Below are positions 23,202 to 36,036 of a stretch of 64,000 nt of DNA, in pieces. Both the position numbers and the translations under genes were made by a program. The stretch comes from Chytridium lagenaria (Eukaryota; Chytridiomycota; Chytridiomycetes; Chytridiales; Chytridiaceae). The notes under the pieces are model-generated. The model ran no database searches. It saw nothing but the letters and a program-made list of their open reading frames with translations, and had not been told where the DNA came from. The stretch lies in NCBI GenBank assembly GCA_025449115.1, contig JAHLKC010000074.1, positions 1 through 64,000 on the forward strand. Direction: 5' to 3'. The first letter of the stretch is position 1. Each line of letters begins with the position of its first letter.

Positions 23202-25764
23202 ATGGTTTACTCCCACATCGCAAGGCTGGCGCTTCTCGCGCTTTCATTCAGCTTGGTCAAGGGCTCCCACGTAGTTGACGTTGGAGCTACAATCTTGCGA
23301 GGCGTACCACCAACATGCAAATCGACGGCGCCGTTCCTGATTTTTGATCCACCGACGTTGCAGATGAACGATAAGAAATTTGATGCGCCTTTTACTGTAA
23401 GGCTTTCAGAAAAGCCGGAGGGTGAGGTGAAAGTTTTCCTGGATGGGACGGGGAAGGGAATGTCGTTTGGGAAGAATAAGTTGGTTTTTGACTCGGCTAA
23501 TTGGAATAAGGTAAACAAGTTCATGTCTTGTTATAAATTAGTTGTTGCATATGTACGCTCAAAACCCCACCCCCCCCCCCCTTTTTTTCTTAGGACTTCC
23601 CCTTTCCTTACTAATTCGACGATTATTCAGACTCAAGCCGTTCATGTTGTTTCTACTCCCGAGTTTCTCGTACTGCAAAAGTACGCGGATATCGCAGTTA
23701 TTGCCACAGTTGATGCACCTTGCGAACCCTATGTTGGCTGCAAGCAAGAGTATAAGGGCATACGCGAAAAATTCCCCGGAGGCATGTGCAGCATCTATGG
23801 TGATCCCCGTTATGTGACATTCAACGGTCTCAAAGTCAGCTATCATGGAAAGGGGGTCTTCCACCTTGTAGATTCGGACTGGTTGTCGATTCAGGTGAGT
23901 TTGCTTCTACTTATTGTTGTCGTGATCTTGTAAATATTGCTTAATGCTTTTTTTTCTTCTCCTTTTAATTTTCTTTGGACGAGTGCAGGCGTATCAGTAT
24001 CCATGCATGGCGAAGATGACGTGTATTGGTGCACTCGCAATTCGGTATGGTGAGAGCGCCGCCATCATCTCCGTTGCCAACAAGGGTGGTTACGACCGGA
24101 CCGATCTCAAGAGTTTTGCCATGCCCAAGCTCACTGTAAGCTGTTTAATCTGTTGTTTAGGCAGTAACTTATTGTACAAGTATTTTTAACGCGATTCCTT
24201 TTACAGAAACTTTCTGAGAATTTGGTGGGTATGGACTACACACCAAAGGATTTTAGCGTGTCAGACAAGTGGGACATTAAGCTCGACGACGGTTCCACCA
24301 TCAACATCAATGTTGGTCGGAGGAATGGTTTCGCTTGGATGGAGGTCAATATCCTCCTTCAAGCCGGTTACTATGGCAACGTCGGTGGTCTTTGCAACGT
24401 CCAGGACAGGATCAAATACCCCGTCAATCTTCTCACCTCCAGCGGCAAGTCTGTTTACTTCTGGCTACCGTCGGATATCAATGAGTGGGGCGAATCGTGG
24501 AGGGTCAAGGACAACGTCAACATGTTCAAGGATATTTACAAGACTGGATGGAAAAAGTTCCCCCTCAAAAATGCTTACAAGCCTACCATCGGTTCTCAGG
24601 TTACAGCCTTCAATTCATGCCCTGCCAAAACCACCACCACAGTCAAGACCTCTACGGTAATCACTACGAGTACTGTTCTGACCATCCCTCTCCGAACTAC
24701 AACTTCAGTCGCATCGACAACAAGAGTCACCACCATCAAAACAACTACGACAGTCCCCGTCATCTACACGGCTTATACAACCTCAACTATCCGCGCAATC
24801 GTGACTTCCACCGCCACGGCTCTCACCACCACAACAGCCACAACAACGACATGCACTCTACCTCGCTACACGCCGGGCGACTACACCTACCAAATGCCAG
24901 CTCCAACCTCGACTGCCCTCCTCCAATCCTCCGCCCGTCCCAGCAAAACAACCGTCCCGGCCCAAACCTACACCAGCATCCCGTATCCCAGAATACAAGG
25001 CAAAGGATGATATCCCTGAAGTCGGATACATTGTCCCAAAACCCTCTGATTACAAAGCCCCCGCAGCTAGCGACATCAAAACCATTGAAGACACCTGCAA
25101 AAAGATCCTCACGATCCCTGGCTGCGACAAACTCTGCCCAAAATATCTCAGCGACAGAATCCACGCCTGCGTCGCTGATGTCCTCTCCACCGGCACCTAC
25201 GCCTTCACCGAAACAACCCGTCGATCCCTTACCTCTCTCTGTCAAACCATCTCTGAATACGCCGTCGATTCCGTAGACCCCTCCCACGTTCAAGCCGCCG
25301 CTGCCGTTCGTAAACAAGCCGGATTCGGAGAAGACACCAAGTGCGTCAACGACTGTTCCGGTCGTGGTCGATGCACATCCACGGGCTGCGAATGCATCTC
25401 CCCATTCACAGGAGTCGACTGTTCCCTCGATAAACACACCCTCCCCATCCCTGTGGCGCTTTCGTACAGCGTTGCCGAGGCCCGTCAAAAGGCTATTGAT
25501 GCGGGTATGGATCCTTGGCAGGCCGCTGCGGCAGTTGCGAGCAACTCATCTCTTGTGACCAACGCTGGGGAAACCATTAATCAGTTTTACTACCCCAAGG
25601 AGGATTTGCCGCCAGTTGAGGAGACAAAACCTAAATCGCTTCCGGTTACGACAGCTGCAGCGAAACCTGCGGTGGTTACTAACATTAAGGTCATGAGTGG
25701 AGCGTCAATGCTGACGATCAAGTCTGCGGCTCTTTTGATGAGTGCTGTGATGTGGATGTTATGA
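23202..25764 (+). CDS. Secreted GPI-anchored protein with VWD and EGF-like modules
   Basis: About 758 residues in four exons: 23202-23510, 23631-23894, 23989-24135 and 24207-25764. A signal peptide (MVYSHIARLALLALSFSLVKG) is followed by an extracellular N-terminal domain. A von Willebrand D-like domain spans about 155-330, with the hallmark GDPRYVTFNG, paired cysteines (PCMAKMTC) and GLCNVQ. A Thr-rich, probably O-glycosylated stalk covers about 380-470. A Cys-containing helical segment (CKKILTIPGCDKLC) and one EGF-like motif (CVNDCSGRGRC...CECISPFTGVDC, about 620-650) follow. A hydrophobic tail ending AALLMSAVMWML fits GPI addition. One single-base shift near 24995 separates the stalk from the EGF half. 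The role is likely cell-surface adhesion or matrix; that is inference from domains. Confidence 0.85.
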
Positions 25765-26029
25765 AAAGTTTTTTGTTTTTTTTTTGGTTCCTGTTCCTTT
25801 TTCCGTCTTGCTTTTTCATTTGTGCCTGATTCTTTTATCAAGTTCATTCCCGCAGTCTTACCAGTCTGCACCTCTTTTCTCTGTCTACCTCCTCTCGGTT
25901 TCTTGTTTTCAACTCCTCTTTTTCTCGGTTTGTTGAAAGCGACAGCTGGCTCACTGCTTATGACGTTTGTGTCGATTCTTTTCTTTCTTTTTTCTTCAGT
26001 TATGTTCCTTGATGGGTTGAATTCTTTCA

Positions 26030-26035
26030 AATAAA
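26030..26035 (+). terminator. Polyadenylation signal AATAAA
   Basis: AATAAA about 265 bp after the VWD/EGF stop codon, the first such hexamer downstream, within a T-rich 3' region. Confidence 0.4.
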
Positions 26036-26083
26036 AGTCGTGTGTTATTTTCTTTTGAGTACGAATTTAATTCAGGGTTTTCT

Positions 26084-26160
26084 TTTACATTTAGGCTGTT
26101 AATTCAATGGTATGCTAGAGAGGGTATGGACTGACTTCGAATTAACAGTCTAAATGTAAA
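26084..26160. repeat. 22-bp inverted repeat (hairpin) with 33-base loop
   Basis: Arms at 26084-26105 (TTTACATTTAGGCTGTTAAT...) and 26139-26160 are reverse complements with a single mismatch. The hairpin sits between a plus-strand 3' end and the next promoter. It could be a miniature element, a structured 3' end or a small RNA precursor. Confidence 0.8.
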
Positions 26161-26161
26161 G

Positions 26162-26876
26162 CATTTCCTGACTCAACTATTTCTGTTCACCAACACAATA
26201 CAAAATATTGCCAAAATACCGACTACCAAAAAAGACTGGAAAAAATCTTACACAAAGTATATTTGATGACTATCGTCGCGACTGATTTTTTGATGATTAT
26301 CGTCGCGACTGACAAAAATCAGGCGCGATGACCATTATGATAAATGAAAAGATGCGAGAAGGAGAAGCTTTCTATGAAGCATAGATGAACTATGGCAAAT
26401 GAATTATTGGAACATCAAACATGGTCAGCGCTCGCGAGAAATGACGTTGAAGCATGCAAGAGAAAGTGTTATAAAGTCGATAACGACATGGCTCAAACTG
26501 CCAGCATAAAAAAAGGTAAGAAAAGCATACGACAGCTCAAATAATATGCTTCTCACCATCTTTTGGCTTTTTTAATTTAACAACACTGGCCATATAGATA
26601 ATCAAAATGTTTTTGGATAGAATAATGTTTACATTTTTTTTTTCGATGACGGAGAAAAACTTTGATGACAACAATGGCCTTTTATGCCTTCGACCAAGTC
26701 TGGACGTGCCGACGTGAGGGTGTGCAGCACTGCAGACGTCGCGTGAGGAATCAGGGAAACAAAAAAAAAAAAGAAAAAATTATGCCGAAGAGGAATTCTG
26801 CCGAAATGGACCCTTTGCCGTCATCGCAACATGACCAGTTTTGTTGGGTGTGTTGCTTCGCCGTCGCAGAAATCCA
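26162..26876. other. Spacer upstream of the GST-like gene
   Basis: No supported gene. It holds a direct repeat of about 23 bp around 26264-26312 whose core TATCGTCGCGACTGA occurs twice. A short plus ORF (26662-26964) lacks support. Confidence 0.5.
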
Positions 26877-26877
26877 C

Positions 26878-26888
26878 ATAAATAGCGG
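26878..26888 (+). promoter_or_regulatory. TATA-type element ATAAATAGCGG
   Basis: Sits about 210 bp before the GST-like start codon, followed by a C/A-rich leader. The same 11-mer precedes the Pro-rich secreted gene at 55161. Confidence 0.5.
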
Positions 26889-27096
26889 AAGCTGCGGAAC
26901 CCAAGATATCAAGTGTGTCTCCGCTGGATTTCTCATCCCCATTCATCAACTTGGGACGCGCTAAGCATCGACCTCATCTTTGCTCTTAAAGCAACAACCA
27001 ACTACCAAACTCCATCACCCCTGCCTTTACACAGACCTCATCTTCAAACCGACAACTAAATCCATTGACCTCATCTCCCTACTCCCAGCATTCAAA

Positions 27097-28289
27097 ATGT
27101 CCTTCATCCGCACCCTCCTCCGCAACCTCCTCCTTCGAAGCAACACCTCAACCCAACCCACTCACCCCTCCATCACCCCATGCATCAGCCCACAGGACCC
27201 TCGTGAGCCCAATACACTCTACGTTCATATGCCGGCTCTCCGTCCCTGGGGTTATCCGAACGCGTCGCCCTTCAGTTCTAAACTGGAATGTTTTTTGAGG
27301 ATGGCGGAGATCAAGTATGTGGTGGTTTGGGGGATGGATTTGAAGATGGCACCAAAGGGAAAAGTACCGTTTATTGAATACAATGGAAAGTTGTTGGGGG
27401 ATACGGAGTTTATGTGAGTTTTCATTTCCTTCTTTTGTTTCTTTGTTTACGTCTCGCTCGTTTCGATCTGTGATGATTGCGAGAGACAGTGAAAAAGCAT
27501 CCAAAGCACCGCAAAGCAGATGACTTCATTTTACCTTTGACAACTCTGCATATGACTGATCATCATGATATTTAACAACAGATTCAAGTTTTTGGTTGAG
27601 AAATACCCTGACTGCCAACTCACCGACGAGCATCTCACGCCCGAAGAAAAAGCAGTTGCGTTGGCCTTCAACAGGTTGGCTTGTGAGGTACGTCCGGGAC
27701 ATTCAACCTTTCTCATTATTCTCATTAACATATACGTATTTTTCCCTATACAGCACATGGTTTACACGATGGGATACGCGAGAAACTATGAATACTTCGA
27801 CAAGACTCTTGAAATCTACGGGTACGGTGCATCCGGATGGATCAAGAACATGATTGTTAAGAACATGCGTAAAGGTGCAGCCTCAATATACTCTCCCCAA
27901 AAGCCCCCACTAACCCCCTCTATAACACAGCCTCCTCGAAACGTTTCGCCGCTCACGGTCTCACGGTTCACTCCCGTGACGAAATCTACGGGATCGGTAA
28001 CGAAGATTTGAAAGCCATATCGGATTTCCTTGGTGATAAACCTTTCCTCATGGGTGATCGACCTTGTCAAGTGGATGCGGCGTTGTTTGGTATTTTGTCG
28101 TCAACGCTGTGGATTCCTTTGGAGTATCCCGGGAAGGAGTACGCTTATAAGGAGTGTCCGAATCTTCATGATTATTTGGTGAGGATCAAGGAGAGGTATT
28201 TTGCGGATACCATGGAGCCTTGGTATATGGGGGCAAGGAAATGGGGAAGTCACCGAAAGCGATGTTGTGAGAGATATTTGCGGATATGA
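27097..28289 (+). CDS. Metaxin/FAX-like GST-fold protein
   Basis: An intact gene of 300 residues in four exons: 27097-27413, 27582-27687, 27754-27874 and 27931-28289. After a basic leader (MSFIRTLLRNLLLRSN), the N-terminal thioredoxin-like domain shows SPFSSKLECFLRMAEIKY and GKVPFIEYNGKLLGDTEFI. The C-terminal helical domain shows a His-containing helix at the second exon junction, GIGNEDLKAISDFLGDKPF and LMGDRPCQVDAALFGIL. This two-domain order is that of the metaxin/FAX (failed axon connections) GST-like family. Members act in mitochondrial outer-membrane import or have unknown roles. No membrane tail is visible here, so a soluble FAX-like protein is the better guess. The classical GST catalytic residue is not evident. 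Confidence 0.85.
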
Positions 28290-31200
28290 TATATGTGAAA
28301 AGAAGGATAAGATTACGCTGAAAGTATACAAATATATTTGGAGTTTGATTATTGCCATTATCTGGGTTCAGTTTTTTTATTCATCTTGTTTAGCGGGCCA
28401 TGGTGATTAAAAAGTGAGAGCTTCATCCTTTTCTGATCCAAAAGTATTCCACGCAAATAAAGTATGTCTTTCCCTTACCCTCTCCTGATCCGAATATAAT
28501 TTGCAACTCCACCACGTTCTTTCTCGCGCTCATACACGCGTCATCTTACCGCTTGTTCCACGTCCTTACACTGGAGCTCGGTGAAAGGTCCGACATTGAT
28601 TCCAGTGGGATGTTGGTCCACAAATATTTCCATCAATTACTCTGCTCCTCGTTCTTCATACCTCGACGCCAACACAAACCTAAACATCTCAGCCTGAAAC
28701 ACGACAGTCAAAAATCTTGCGTATTTAAAAGAATGACGGAAATACCTCTTCGAGTTTTTGGGAAGAGGTTGAAACATTGAAGGAATATGTGGAACGGCCG
28801 GGTGGCGTTCTTGACTGGTGGATGGAGGTGTTCTAATGCAATCAAAACGGGATGAAAGGAATGCTGCTATTAATCAACCGGGCTTCAAATAAAGTGACGC
28901 TAAGACGCTAACATCACCCGCTGAAATACTTCAAGGAAAGAGACATTGAATGACATGAACGAGTGTGGTGAAGTAAGTATCCTTATCAAAAATATACCGA
29001 TAATGCGTGACAACAGTTTGACACAGAGCCCCACCTTCAAATCATCACACATCGATCATCCATGCATAAAGGTAATAATGTTCACCCTCTTTTCACGTGC
29101 TCACAATATCCTTTATCCACCTTCACCGCCACTGATACCCATCACGACAGTTCATCTCCACGAAAAATCATGAGCGAAAAATTGGTTTTTGGATACTGTT
29201 GAGGAGGTGGACTCGGGAAATGAAAAGGTCCCTTATACAGTATATCCAAACGTTTAATAAAGTGGCATAGTTACAGTGAAGACAAATCCTCTCCTTTGAA
29301 ATATGACATCCATGACATCCAAAAGGTGTATGGGCGAAATCAATGTGTGGTTTGATTAATACTGCGCATGCGCAAATAGCTTGATAGGTGCGGAGATTAT
29401 TGCGTGTGGAAGAAGTGGTTGTGAAATGAAGAGAGACTGTAAATATCCATTACACGCCGCCGACGAAGGCTTTTTACAAAAATAAAAGTCGCAGTTCTAC
29501 TCATCATTATAAGCTGAAAAGTCTTACGAAATCAAGGGTTGTGAGAGAAACAACGGTCTAGACTCTAGATTCTTTTTTCTCCCATCATCGGCCCATCATA
29601 TCACCGTTAGCACTCCCTTAAAAAGTCAAAGACACCCTGTGTGTACTCGTGCACCAGTGAATATTTGTTATTATGGATAAAGGTCAAATAACGTACAAAC
29701 GAAAGAAAAAAGGAAAAAACAAAACGAAAAAAAACCACCGATCAGGGTGTTTATTCATTTGCAAGAGACGAAGACACTGACGAAATTTTGGATGTGACAC
29801 TGCTTTTACACCACTTTATAAGGTTTTTAGTGGTGGTGGTGGTCTGACGGACAGTTTTGATTCTTGCTGTGAAAGAAAAGATGGTCTGGCGCCCGTCGTC
29901 CGTGTTCAACGATTACGAAGGTAAAGAAAGAAGGAGATTGACGAAGGGTTTTTGCAGCCAGCCATCCTAGTTAAATAATCAATTTATTAATCAGTTGAGT
30001 ATGTAGTAGGTAGATACCAAGGTTAATAATGGACAAGGCTGTAGCTGCGCTGTGTTACTTAAAGTCAAGTTCAAGTCCTGGACTCTTTCAATGTTCATAA
30101 ACCTCACAGATAGGTATATACCTAATGTGTATGTTGGCAAGTCAACTAGTAAAAAGCTCTACAGCTCAAGCCGTGATATAATAGAAATAGAGTATTCACC
30201 TATGTACAAAAAACTCATAAAAGCTTGACTAATATATAGCTCGTCACTGAAGTAACCTTTAGTTTTCGGCAGAATAGGTTTTATTATAATGACGTCTGAA
30301 TGAATAACATCTCATGAAAATCGGCCGATAAGAATAAAAGTTTAATTTATACCGACGGGTGTGTGTCAAGGTGAATTTATGGTTTTATTACTTCAAGTGA
30401 GTGGTAATTGATTGGTTTGTAAAGTAATATGATTGGTTAATTTGTTTGATTGGCTAATATCAAAATAGAAATAAGTAACAAAAATGCTTTATTTTTTCAC
30501 AGGAATAAAATAAAAGAGGAAAGAAGAGGAAGAGAGGAGGATAGAATAAAATAAAATAAAAATAAATAAATAAATAAAAGAAACTAAAAATAAAATTAAT
30601 GCAAAACAAATTGAACACGAGCGGAGGATGAAATGAATAAGATTAAGAACCCCTGCCCCATTCCTTCCTTTCTTCCTTCCTTCCTTCTCTTCCCTCCTCT
30701 CTCTCTCAGTCTCTCTCTCTCTCTGCCCCCCTAATAATCATAAATATAATTTTCCTATTATTATTTTTATTAATAAAAATAATAAATAAAATAATAAAAT
30801 AAATAATAAAATAAAATAATAAAATAATAAAATAAAATAAAATAGAATAAAATGAATTAAAATAAAATAATAATTTCAAATAAACAGCTCAGCAGCAGAA
30901 AAACACGCAGCAGCAGCAGCAGCAATTAAATAAATAATTAATGAATGAATGAATTATAGTACAATTCTCACACCTCCCACCTCCCACTACCACCACCAGC
31001 CAGCACACTACTCCATCCCACATCCCACATCCCAACAACCTCCTCCTCCTCCCCCCCTCCCGCAAAGAGTCCTCTTTTTCTTATTTGCTATTATTCCCCA
31101 GCTGAAAAAGTATTCATCCCATCCATCCACCGTCCATCAGTAAATACATATTCCATTTCTTCCGCTCCTAAGCTCAGGAGCTCCAGCATCACACCTCACC

Positions 31201-31302
31201 CAACACACACTCATACACAAACACATTCAACACGCCCTTCCCCAAGCAGCTTATCCTCCAAGCAACAAACAAATCATCAACAACACAGTACAGACACACA
31301 GC
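28290..31302. other. 3-kb gene-free region, likely long promoter and leader of the CRZ1-like gene
   Basis: Short ORFs here lack support. The distal part has nothing distinctive. From 30481 to 30950 it becomes low-complexity: AATAAA/AAATA runs, a CT-rich tract (30661-30730) and a CAG run (30907-30924). Three ATTGG motifs lie at 30410-30455. A C/A-rich stretch before 31303 looks like a transcribed leader. Confidence 0.5.
30410..30455. promoter_or_regulatory. Three clustered CCAAT boxes (read as ATTGG)
   Basis: GATTGGTT at 30410-30417 and 30431-30438, and GATTGGCT at 30448-30455, about two helical turns apart. CCAAT boxes bind the HAP/NF-Y complex in fungi. They lie about 850 bp upstream of the CRZ1-like start codon. 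Confidence 0.4.
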
Positions 31303-31873
31303 ATGATGATGGGTGACGACGACACTGTGTGCTGGGAGCAGCAGCAGCAGCATCGGCATTACCATCAACAGCAGGACGACCAAGACTATGACGGCAAGGC
31401 TGAGGAGACCATGGTTGACGAGTACTCGCTGGATAGGCTCGCTCTCATGAGGTATTTTTGACACACAGCAGCTCTTGCCTTTTTGTGCATTCTGCTTTTC
31501 CTACTCTCTTCGTCCTTCTCTCCCGATTTTTTTTTTTTTCTCCAGAGAGTCTAAACATTACTTTATCCATTTTGATTCCACACTCTTTGTTCATTTCGTC
31601 CGCGTTCTTGAAATGCTGTTAGTCTACGATTTTTTATATTCCATGCATGCATCACTTCTTTTGTTGTAATCTCTACTACTCACTACCATTTGGGTCCATC
31701 TTGGCATCTTCACAACGACCTAACCTTTATAAACAAACAGCCAGCAACAACAACATCATCAACAACATCACAACAACAACCCAACGGTCTTTTTCGGTAA
31801 CAGTAACAGTAATAACAGTAACGCTTTTGCCGCCATGCATCACCAACACCACCAGCACACCTTGCATCTCCTA

Positions 31874-31905
<32 letters not shown>

Positions 31906-33316
31906 AAACCACCGCAACCACCTCCACCACCTCTATCAGCAACAACAAAATCAACAGCACCAATTTCGCATGCCATCACTACCGTCGCCTGCTGCCTACC
32001 CTGACTTTGCATTCAACGCGGCAGCTGCGTCAATGATGCACCACCATCACCAAGCTTTGGACGCTCCCCATATGGCGTCACCGCCCATCACTCCTCTCTC
32101 AGCCGTCTTTCCTTACCAGTCGTCTGACTTTTTTGATAACCGTGTTAGCCTCGCGTCTCCTCCGTCCTCATCCCTTCCCGTCTCTCCTATTCTTCTACCC
32201 ACCACCACCAGCTCGACTCCTTTTGACAGCATGCCTTATTCTTCTTCTTTTGTGACCACTACATCCTCTTCATCCATTGTCCCATCGCAGGCCCTCTTTT
32301 CCCACGCCTCGCCCGCTGCCGTCTTTGGTAGCATCTACCCTGGAGGGTCCCACAATTCTGGGTTGCCTAGCCTAACGCGGGAAGTGATCATGGAAGATAA
32401 CAGCAATCTCTACCAGCAGGATGAAGATGAGGAGGAAGCAGAGGTCGATGAAGACACTGACAGCAATGGATCTTCCGCCGCAAACACCCTCGCCTCCCCC
32501 TCCATCTCTCCCTCCATTCTTCCTTCCCACACGGCTCCTCTTCAAAAAGAACCCACCAGCCCTCGTTTCAAGCATCCGTCAGTTGCTCCTCGAAGAGCGT
32601 CCCTTCCGAACGCCAAGTCCAACAACCCTTACCTGACAAAGACGGGCGCAACACGTCGCAACAGCGCCGCCACAACCCAAATCTCGACCGTTTCGGCCGC
32701 CGCGTCCAGTCTCACCCGTCGTCGCATGTCCACCTCCTCCATCTCCTCATCCACCACCGCGTCCACCACCTCCACCTCTATCTTGAACTTTCCCCCGACT
32801 CCTGGCACCGGCTCTGCCAGCGAGATTGCCGCAGCCGCAGTCGCTGCGGCAACGCTAGCGGGCAAGAAGCTTTTCGAGTGCCCCTTTGAAGGATGTGACC
32901 GTATTTTCCCGCGTCAATACAATCTCAAGTCTCATATTTTCTGCCACACGGGGGAACGCCCGCACGTTTGCGAGCATTGCAGTGCGGCGTTTGCGAGGAA
33001 GCATGATTTGCAGAGACATTTGAGGACGTTGCATGCTGATGATAGGCCTTTTAAATGTGGGAGGTGTAGTCAAGGGTTTACGAGGGCGGATCAACTTGCG
33101 AGACATGTTGCTATGGAGGAGCAGGCTTTGGTGAGTGCTGAGAGGGAGGAGGAGGCGCAGATGAAGAAGGGGAAGGGACTTGAGGTTGGGGTGGGTGAGT
33201 CTGGGTTGACAGTGATGGCGAGTGCGGGAGGTGTTGGGAAGGGTGGGATTGGGGGTGTTGTTGGGGCGCCTGTGTCGCCAGAGCCGTCACCGACGATTTC
33301 TGTGAGGGCTCTTTGA
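31303..33316 (+). CDS. C2H2 zinc-finger transcription factor, CRZ1-like
   Basis: 574 residues in two exons (31303-31451 and 31741-33316; 289-nt intron). An acidic start (MMMGDDDTVCWEQQQQ) leads to poly-Gln and His-rich runs encoded by CAG/CAA repeats. Long Ser/Thr/Pro-rich disordered regions with an acidic patch (DEDEEEAEVDEDTDSN) follow. The DNA-binding region at about 427-510 has finger 1 with CPFEGCDRIF and HIFCHTGERPH, finger 2 with CEHCSAAFARKHDLQRHLRT and finger 3 with CGRCSQGFTRADQLARH. Finger 3 lacks an obvious second His. The ARKHDLQRH helix is typical of calcineurin-responsive CRZ1 factors, so calcium-stress control is a reasonable inference, not proof. A Gly-rich tail ends the protein. 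Confidence 0.85.
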
Positions 33317-36036
33317 AACTGTTGAGGCGAAATTTATTTGATTTTGTTGTGGTGAATGTTTGATGTCTTTTGTTTGGTTTTTTTAAGATATATTGTATCT
33401 GTGCTTGCTTTCTCTCTCGTTTCCTTTTTTTATTGTGGTCTTATTGTACCCTGTATAACATTAGCTTTTTATCCATGTATGCCTTTTCCTTTGTTGTCGT
33501 TTTACCTCTTGTTTTTTTTTTTGTTGAAGGTTATGATGTGATTACCTGTTTTTTTTATGTCGAGACGCGACTTGATCAAAAAGTCTTTTTTATTTTTTTA
33601 TGTGAGATACATTTATTTTTTTGTCCACCTTTTTCCTGGTGTGTGTGTGAGTGTTGTTGTAGTTTGTTTTTTTTTAAAAAACACGGTTTCCAGTTTTTTG
33701 AACTTGAGTTTTTTTTACTGGTTTTTCTTTTCTCTCTCCCTTTGTCCCTGAACTTGATTTTTATATTTCGGTTTAACGTTATTGTTCTTTGTTTTTGTGT
33801 GTGTGAAGTTGTTTTATTTTGTTTGCGGGTTGTAGGTGAAATAGACTGAATCCACTATTTTCTTGTATTCTTTTATCCCCTCTTGCAAGACTGTTGATTC
33901 TGTGACGTGAAAACAAAAAAAGGACAGGGGGGGTAGGCCTCAACACTTTCATTTTTCGCTCTTCATTTTCTCTGTGTTCTTTAAACAAAGACCAAGCATA
34001 CCCCCCTTGTCCAATTTACTCTCGTCAGCCTCCCCCACACCCCGCCAAGAATTATATTTTGAAACTCCGCAGTTGGGCCTGTTTGGCTTGTGAGTGGACG
34101 CCACCGACGTTCGGGTGAATGACGGACAGGGGAGGTGGATCTTTGCCGATGGAGATGAAAAAAGGATGGAGCTCCCTTGTATGAAAGGGTTTATTGGTTT
34201 TGGGATGAGTGGTGGGAGGGGGTTTGGAAACTTTTGTATTGACGGTGAATAAATACCGTTTCACCCAAATTCCTTGAGAAAAATAACGTTCAAGGATCAA
34301 CGCATACAGGCAGATGACATGATCTCCGCAAACAAAAAACATGGTGTTTTTTATTGAAAATGCTTTAAACAATAAAGGCGTCTCGTTAGCCTATATCACA
34401 TCACCATTTTGAGTGCTTTCTTGCACGTGTCATTTAAAGAGTTGAAGAAAAGTCCTGAAATACTTGAAGACATGAGTCGATGACGGAACTTTTCTTGTCA
34501 CATCACTAGAAAAAGCCGTTTCCACATTATCAAAAGAAACTCTTTCCATATTGGAATCATGCAACATCGTCATCCATGTATTTCACGGTGTTTTTATGGA
34601 CAAAGATTCGTTTTTATGGACAAAGATTCATCAAAACATTAAAGCAATCGACCCCTTTTCAACGTCCCCAAAACTCTCTATTCTCCCAAAAACCGCGTTC
34701 ATTAAAAATACCCTTCAGCAACCATCACAAGGCTGGGGCGATAGAAGACAAAAAAAAAAATACAAGCTCAACGTCTAGACCACAACATCCACCAACACCA
34801 TATTTACAGTCGGTATTTTATTCATTTCACCAAATTGTCTCACCATGACTCCCACAATCCGTTGATTCCATGTAAACTACAACAAGCCGTGCAACAGGGT
34901 ATCTAAAAAAACACACTTGGGTCCTCGTCTACAACGTTAACTCAGCCTTTTGATGAATTTAAGGAATGAGAGGAAAGGAAAGGCTTGTGGGAGGGATCGC
35001 TGGCACGTTCAACTGCCCAAAAGGACCACTTTGACGACGAGAACGCCGGGGAAGCACAAAAGGAATGGATGTGGCACAGTTGTGAAGGAGTTAGCGGTGA
35101 AGACAGTCTCCCTCTTTGCCTTTGAATACACTTGAAGATGGGATCGGGTGATGCCAGTGACCCACAAATGTAGGGACTCATCAAAACATGAAACAATCAT
35201 TCACCAAAAAAAAAAAAAAGGTTTTGATTTTTTTTGGTGAAGACACACTGGACTCGGAAGTGCGGAAGTAAACACATTTTATAGAACTTTTAACAATGCA
35301 CTGTTCGTTGAAAGAGGGATTACCTATTTTGTTTGAGATTGAGTCTTTTTGAAATTGTAATGTGTGAATTATATCCAAAATAAATTGAATTTCGCGATAG
35401 AGTGGGGAAAGAAAGAAAAGAAAACAAATAAAGCGGCGAAAAGGAAAAGGAGAATAAAAGTGGGCATTTGGATCATAGTTGAAAGTTGTTGTAAAAATAA
35501 AGTACAATTATGGTGAAAGCGATAAAACAAAACGTGATATCACTGACCATTTGCAATGTTACAACCGGATTAAACTCAACCTAGCACAATAACGGTACAG
35601 TTACGTTACATCTCTTTGACATCACGTTAGTGTCTATCCACCCACATTATTACCTTTTCCATACAATGCGGCCTCTTTAAATTGAAACAATAAAACAGAC
35701 AACGCTTTTAAATGTCTTTTCTCTTCATGAGGACCATTGTTTTACATCCCGTCCTTCCCCACGCTCACATTCGACGTGGCACAGCTAAATGGCGGACAGG
35801 AATGGATAATCCCCTAGTTTGTTAGGATGACTCCATCCAACGTCAAGGTGCGGGCCCTCTCAGGCGACACCCTCTTCCTTCACTTCCCATGACCATCACA
35901 TGTACAGGCACGCGCATGATACAAAACAAAAATCGTGCATAAAAGATTGTCGAAAGCAAAGACAACCTCCCTTTCAAATGAGTCAATCCCTCAACACTAC
36001 ACATCCCTCATCAAATACACCAATATTCATATAACA
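33317..36036. other. Long spacer, T-rich 3' region then unassigned DNA
   Basis: 33340-33800 is strongly T-rich and is the probable 3' untranslated region of the CRZ1-like gene. A perfect 20-bp tandem duplication lies at 34590-34629. Opposing short ORFs at 34942-35200 look protein-like on both strands and cannot be resolved. A TATA-like CATAAAAGA lies near 35938, about 100 bp before the next ORF. Confidence 0.45.

Noticed and set aside
24485..25488. Long overlapping ORFs in other frames of the VWD/EGF gene
   Set aside because: They come from the frame break near 24995 and biased Thr/Pro codons. The VWD-Thr-EGF reading explains the region.
33370..33849. 159-codon plus ORF after the CRZ1-like gene
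   Set aside because: Almost entirely Phe, Leu, Val and Cys from a T-rich 3' region. No start context or domain.
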